Source of the DNA: Otis tarda
Lineage: Eukaryota > Chordata > Aves > Otidiformes > Otididae
Length of the DNA stretch: 64,000 nucleotides
Direction: 5' to 3'
Assembly: GCA_026413225.1 (NCBI GenBank)
Contig: CM048552.1
Location: 49,057,001-49,121,000, forward strand
Position 1 is the first letter of the stretch. Each line of letters starts with the position of its first letter. The notes below the pieces were generated by a model. The model saw nothing but the letters and a program-made list of their open reading frames with translations, was not told where the DNA came from and searched no databases. The position numbers and the translations under genes were made by a program. This document shows, piece by piece, positions 61,286 to 64,000 of this stretch.

Positions 61286-62104
61286 ATGAAAGGGGCAAAG
61301 CTGGCTATCATAAAAGAGGAAAAAAAAAGAGAGAGAGGGAGAGAACTATTTACAAGGAAGTTTGACACTCTCCAACTCTCTTCAAGCTATGAAAAAAAAC
61401 CCTTGGAAACCGCTGAGAAGGGAGCAGTCACAGGCTTGGTGGTGCAGCTCATGATTGCTGAGTATTTGCGGCACGGAGGAGAACAGCAATCATTTAAATG
61501 GATTCAGTATTTTGTAAAAGCTGTAATTATTCACTTAAATATATCATATATACAAAGGGTATATTTTGCCTATCAGAAAAAAAAAAAGTTGGTCCTTTAC
61601 TTCTCAATGTGTTTATATCACTTCTGTACAAAGTCTGACACACATGAACTTCCTAAAGATTTCTGGAGTTCAGACATCTTATACCATAATCATATGTTTT
61701 TGCTAGATCTTCAAACAATTGGCTGCAGGAATGCATTTCAAGTGTCTGGCCTTGTGAATGTTTTGGGCACCCTTGACAGCTACGGAACAGAGGTTTGGCT
61801 CTGCCTGCTGGCTAATCTGCCACGTGTCAGAAAGCCCTTTCCTTTTGGTGCAGACTCCTGGTCGACCCAGCCGAGCAGCAATGTTGAGTGCAACAAGGGG
61901 AATGTTCTGCATTTCAGTTCCCCCACAGGAATGTCTGGGGCTGCTCCTCAGGAAAGATCCTCCTCTAACCCTGCAGGCGCCCAAGGAAGCAGGGAATGTG
62001 CTCCTGACAGCCAGCACACCCTCAAGCAATGTTCGTCTGCAGGTCTGTGTGTATTTGTTTACTACTTTGATCAGCCTGTGACAACAGCAGAGCTTTCTCA
62101 GTAA
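61286..62104 (+). CDS. 272-codon open frame, no recognised family
   Basis: The longest open frame outside CR1. It starts at ATG (61286) and ends at TAA. The first 30 residues are Lys/Arg/Glu-rich, partly because of A-rich simple sequence (runs of A near 61320, 61395 and 61578 translate as Lys). The middle (about residues 85-115) is Tyr/Phe/Leu-rich; the last 90 residues are Ser/Pro/Gly/Gln-rich and come from a clearly GC-richer segment. No signal peptide, domain or catalytic motif is seen. An acceptor-like CTTTCTGTCCCTAG lies about 35 bases upstream of the start. Against coding: two other frames are open in the GC-rich half, no AATAAA follows closely, and A runs would be slippage-prone. Length alone is improbable in random DNA of this composition. 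Confidence 0.2.
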   Translation: MKGAKLAIIKEEKKRERGRELFTRKFDTLQLSSSYEKKPLETAEKGAVTGLVVQLMIAEYLRHGGEQQSFKWIQYFVKAVIIHLNISYIQRVYFAYQKKKKLVLYFSMCLYHFCTKSDTHELPKDFWSSDILYHNHMFLLDLQTIGCRNAFQVSGLVNVLGTLDSYGTEVWLCLLANLPRVRKPFPFGADSWSTQPSSNVECNKGNVLHFSSPTGMSGAAPQERSSSNPAGAQGSRECAPDSQHTLKQCSSAGLCVFVYYFDQPVTTAELSQ

Positions 62105-63654
62105 TGGTGGATTTCATTTACGGCACCCTTTCTCTAGACTCCTCTCAGCCTGTCTCAGCATGCCACCCCACCAGGCCACTTAGCACCTCCAGCAACATTT
62201 TATCTTCTTGTGCTCTTTCTTTTCTTGTGTTTTCTTCTTTTTGTCTTGTGTCTTCTCTTCCAGATAAAGGCGAGACTGCTATCCAGGGGAGGCATAAGCA
62301 AATAACATCTACTTAATTTCCTTTTCTTGAGAAAGTGCAGGTTACCAATGCTGGGCTTAGAAGAAAAGAAATGCAGGCAGCCTCTCACTTTGGCTACCAT
62401 GTGTAGCCAGTGTTTGCAGGTCTGTAGACAGCAGTAAGAGGTGACTTTTCAAATCTCCCCAAGCTAAGATCATGGCCAAAGGCATTTTGAGGATATATTT
62501 TCTGCAACTATTTCAGCAGATTTTGAATCAGACCGATGGATCACATGACCATGCCCATGGACATGGAGCCAGTGATGTCCATCCCTACCCATTCTGGTCT
62601 TTGAACTTTCCCAACATCTATCAAGTGACCAGTAAAGAGATCTCCCCTTCCTGACTGCTGCACAACACATCTTTCCAAAAGTCCTGTTCTTTAGCAGCTA
62701 CTTCCTGGGCTGGTTCTTTTGTCACGAATTTTGTCTAACTCCCCAGCTACCCAGTGTTTTACCTTGAGGTGGTCCTTGGGATGGGTTCACAAGTTTTTCA
62801 TCACATTCACTCACTTCCACGCAGCCAGTCCTGCCCCCCAACACAATACTCTTTTTCAGACAGAGGAATATTTGAACCCAAACTTCAGGAACAAGTCCTG
62901 CCAAAATTTCTTCTTAAGATAAACATGACCACCCCTCAGCTTCTGCTAACAGCTGTTACAAGAGAAGAGAGTTCCTCATGCAGGGTGAGAGGTATTTCGA
63001 CTGTTCTGGCACTATGATGAAAATAGGGGTTTGATATGTTGTGGAGGATTTGTAAAATTAAATGTTTACTTACAGAGTCTTTTTTCTTTTTTTTTATTTT
63101 TATTTCAGCTGCAAACAAATGAATAAAATGGTAGTTTACAAGCTCTCCAAAGCTGAATACACTGAACATTTCAAAGAAAGCATATATAAAAAAGCATCAT
63201 ATTTATCTCATGAAGTTATAACGTGGGCAATAATTCATCAGGAACCTTCCTCTGTCATTTCATGCACAATTCTTTCCAGTCCCTGCTATGTGGTATATTA
63301 ACAATCCCTTTCTATCTAAAGCAGTGGTAGGACATGCTTCAAAACCATGTACTTTTGCAAGACTTTGTGTGACCTTTCTGTTCTGGAGATATTCCCAGAA
63401 TAGGGCGATGAATACAGCCTAGCTTGTTTGAATGTTGCAAGTGGTCAACAATGTTTCTGTGGCATATGGTGACTACAAAGCCTACTATAAAATACATGGA
63501 AGGTTGTTGATATGAGAAGTTACGGTGCTGGCAAAACTGAACAGCAGTGGCCCTGATGAAGTCTTCTGCAAAGCCACAGCAAGGAAAAAAGACATCACAT
63601 CCAGTTAAAAGCTTCCTGAGACTGGCTTGAGAGCCCTACCTGCAAGAGTAAGTG
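62105..63654. other. unique non-coding stretch
   Basis: CT-rich segment at about 62205-62262; otherwise no repeat. Frames under 90 codons with no motif. It lies downstream of the minus-strand right-edge frame and would be intergenic if that frame is a true last exon. Confidence 0.5.
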
Positions 63655-63675
63655 TGTAGCGTAGGTACCAATACT

Positions 63676-63681
63676 TTTATT
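63676..63681 (-). terminator. AATAAA poly(A) signal, minus strand
   Basis: Minus strand reads GAAAATAAAAGTATTGG. It lies 82 bases after the TGA of the right-edge frame; cleavage would be expected about 15-25 bases further on, near 63655. Confidence 0.4.
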
Positions 63682-63762
63682 TTCTGACTTGAGTCCTGGA
63701 CTGCCAGCCTGGACACTAGGCAGCTGGGGAGGATGCCAGGGATGTGGTGATGGGGAGGACCT

Positions 63763-64000
63763 TCATGGCTCCCTGGCCAGTGCCCCGTAGAACCAGCATG
63801 TGGTGATCTCTTCCCAGTGCTCATAATACAGCAGCCTCTGAGCTAGAGACTGGCTGCCTCTGGCCACCAGCCCCCGAGCCACCTGTGCTCCCACACATTC
63901 ATTGAAATAGATGCTGTGACAGGCTGGGAAACCTTGGCGTTCCTTGGGACACCATAGCAGTGTGGGCTTGGGTTTTGAGCAACCGTTCTCTCTTCTTTTG
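63763..64000 (-). CDS. candidate last coding exon, 5' end outside window, unknown product
   Basis: On the minus strand a frame is open from the window edge (first full codon at 63999) for 78 residues to TGA at 63765-63763. Near its start it reads NGCSKPKPTLLWCPKERQ, and near its end LLYYEHWEEITTCWFYGALA. It has no internal splice acceptor of quality, so it probably continues beyond the window. About 80 bases after the stop is an AATAAA, as expected for a short 3' untranslated region. The peptide has a natural-looking composition with several Cys and Trp, but I recognise no family. Alternatives are a retroposed or viral-derived 3' end, or a GC-rich chance frame. Confidence 0.3.
   Translation of the reverse strand, partial: KRRENGCSKPKPTLLWCPKERQGFPACHSIYFNECVGAQVARGLVARGSQSLAQRLLYYEHWEEITTCWFYGALAREP

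Noticed and set aside
1..64000. tRNA, rRNA, snRNA, CRISPR, operons or ribosome binding sites
   Set aside because: No tRNA A/B-box pair, cloverleaf, snRNA signature or regularly spaced repeats were seen, and bacterial signals do not apply. A tRNAscan/Infernal run would settle small RNAs.

Overview
The window is vertebrate nuclear DNA and almost certainly from a bird. It is AT-rich and non-coding, and its interspersed repeats are CR1 LINEs, whose 3' tails carry ATTCTATG octamers, together with one solo LTR of a retrovirus family common in bird genomes. No Alu, L1, B1/B2 or MIR is evident. The LTR family and the CR1 types suggest a neognath, probably neoavian, species, but the species cannot be fixed by reading. 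The window looks like a gene desert or the inside of very large introns. No complete gene with a recognisable protein family was found apart from the reverse-transcriptase remnants of CR1.

Layout. 1-3.8 kb is AT-rich unique sequence. 3.84-4.45 kb may hold a decayed LTR. 4.76-5.3 kb is a GC-richer patch ending in a strong splice-donor-like site. 6603-6833 is an exon-like segment of 77 codons' length. 12.3-12.9 kb is an ancient minus-strand CR1. 16.7-18.4 kb is the main CR1 element (plus strand, reverse transcriptase broken and catalytic FADD changed to FAND). Minus-strand CR1 tails follow at 20.5, 30.65, 34.7 and 41.7 kb; the 41.7 kb copy is the youngest. 31792-32380 is a minus-strand solo LTR with TATA box and poly(A) signal. 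43591-43780 is a G-rich composite minisatellite. 48.5-48.9 kb is open on both strands behind a good splice acceptor. 57584-57743 (minus) is a well-bounded exon-like segment. 59614-59741 holds two perfect inverted repeats. 61286-62104 is an 819-nt open frame without recognisable domains. At the right edge, 64000 to 63763 (minus) is an open frame with stop and a downstream AATAAA, which could be the last exon of a gene lying beyond the window.

How it works together: nothing here forms an operon or pathway. The mobile elements are dead copies. The LTR and the exon-like segments are the places most likely to take part in transcription. No new biological system is demonstrated. The best leads are the right-edge reading frame, the 272-codon frame, the exon-like segments at 6603, 48587 and 57743, and the enhancer-like motif cluster near 39 kb.
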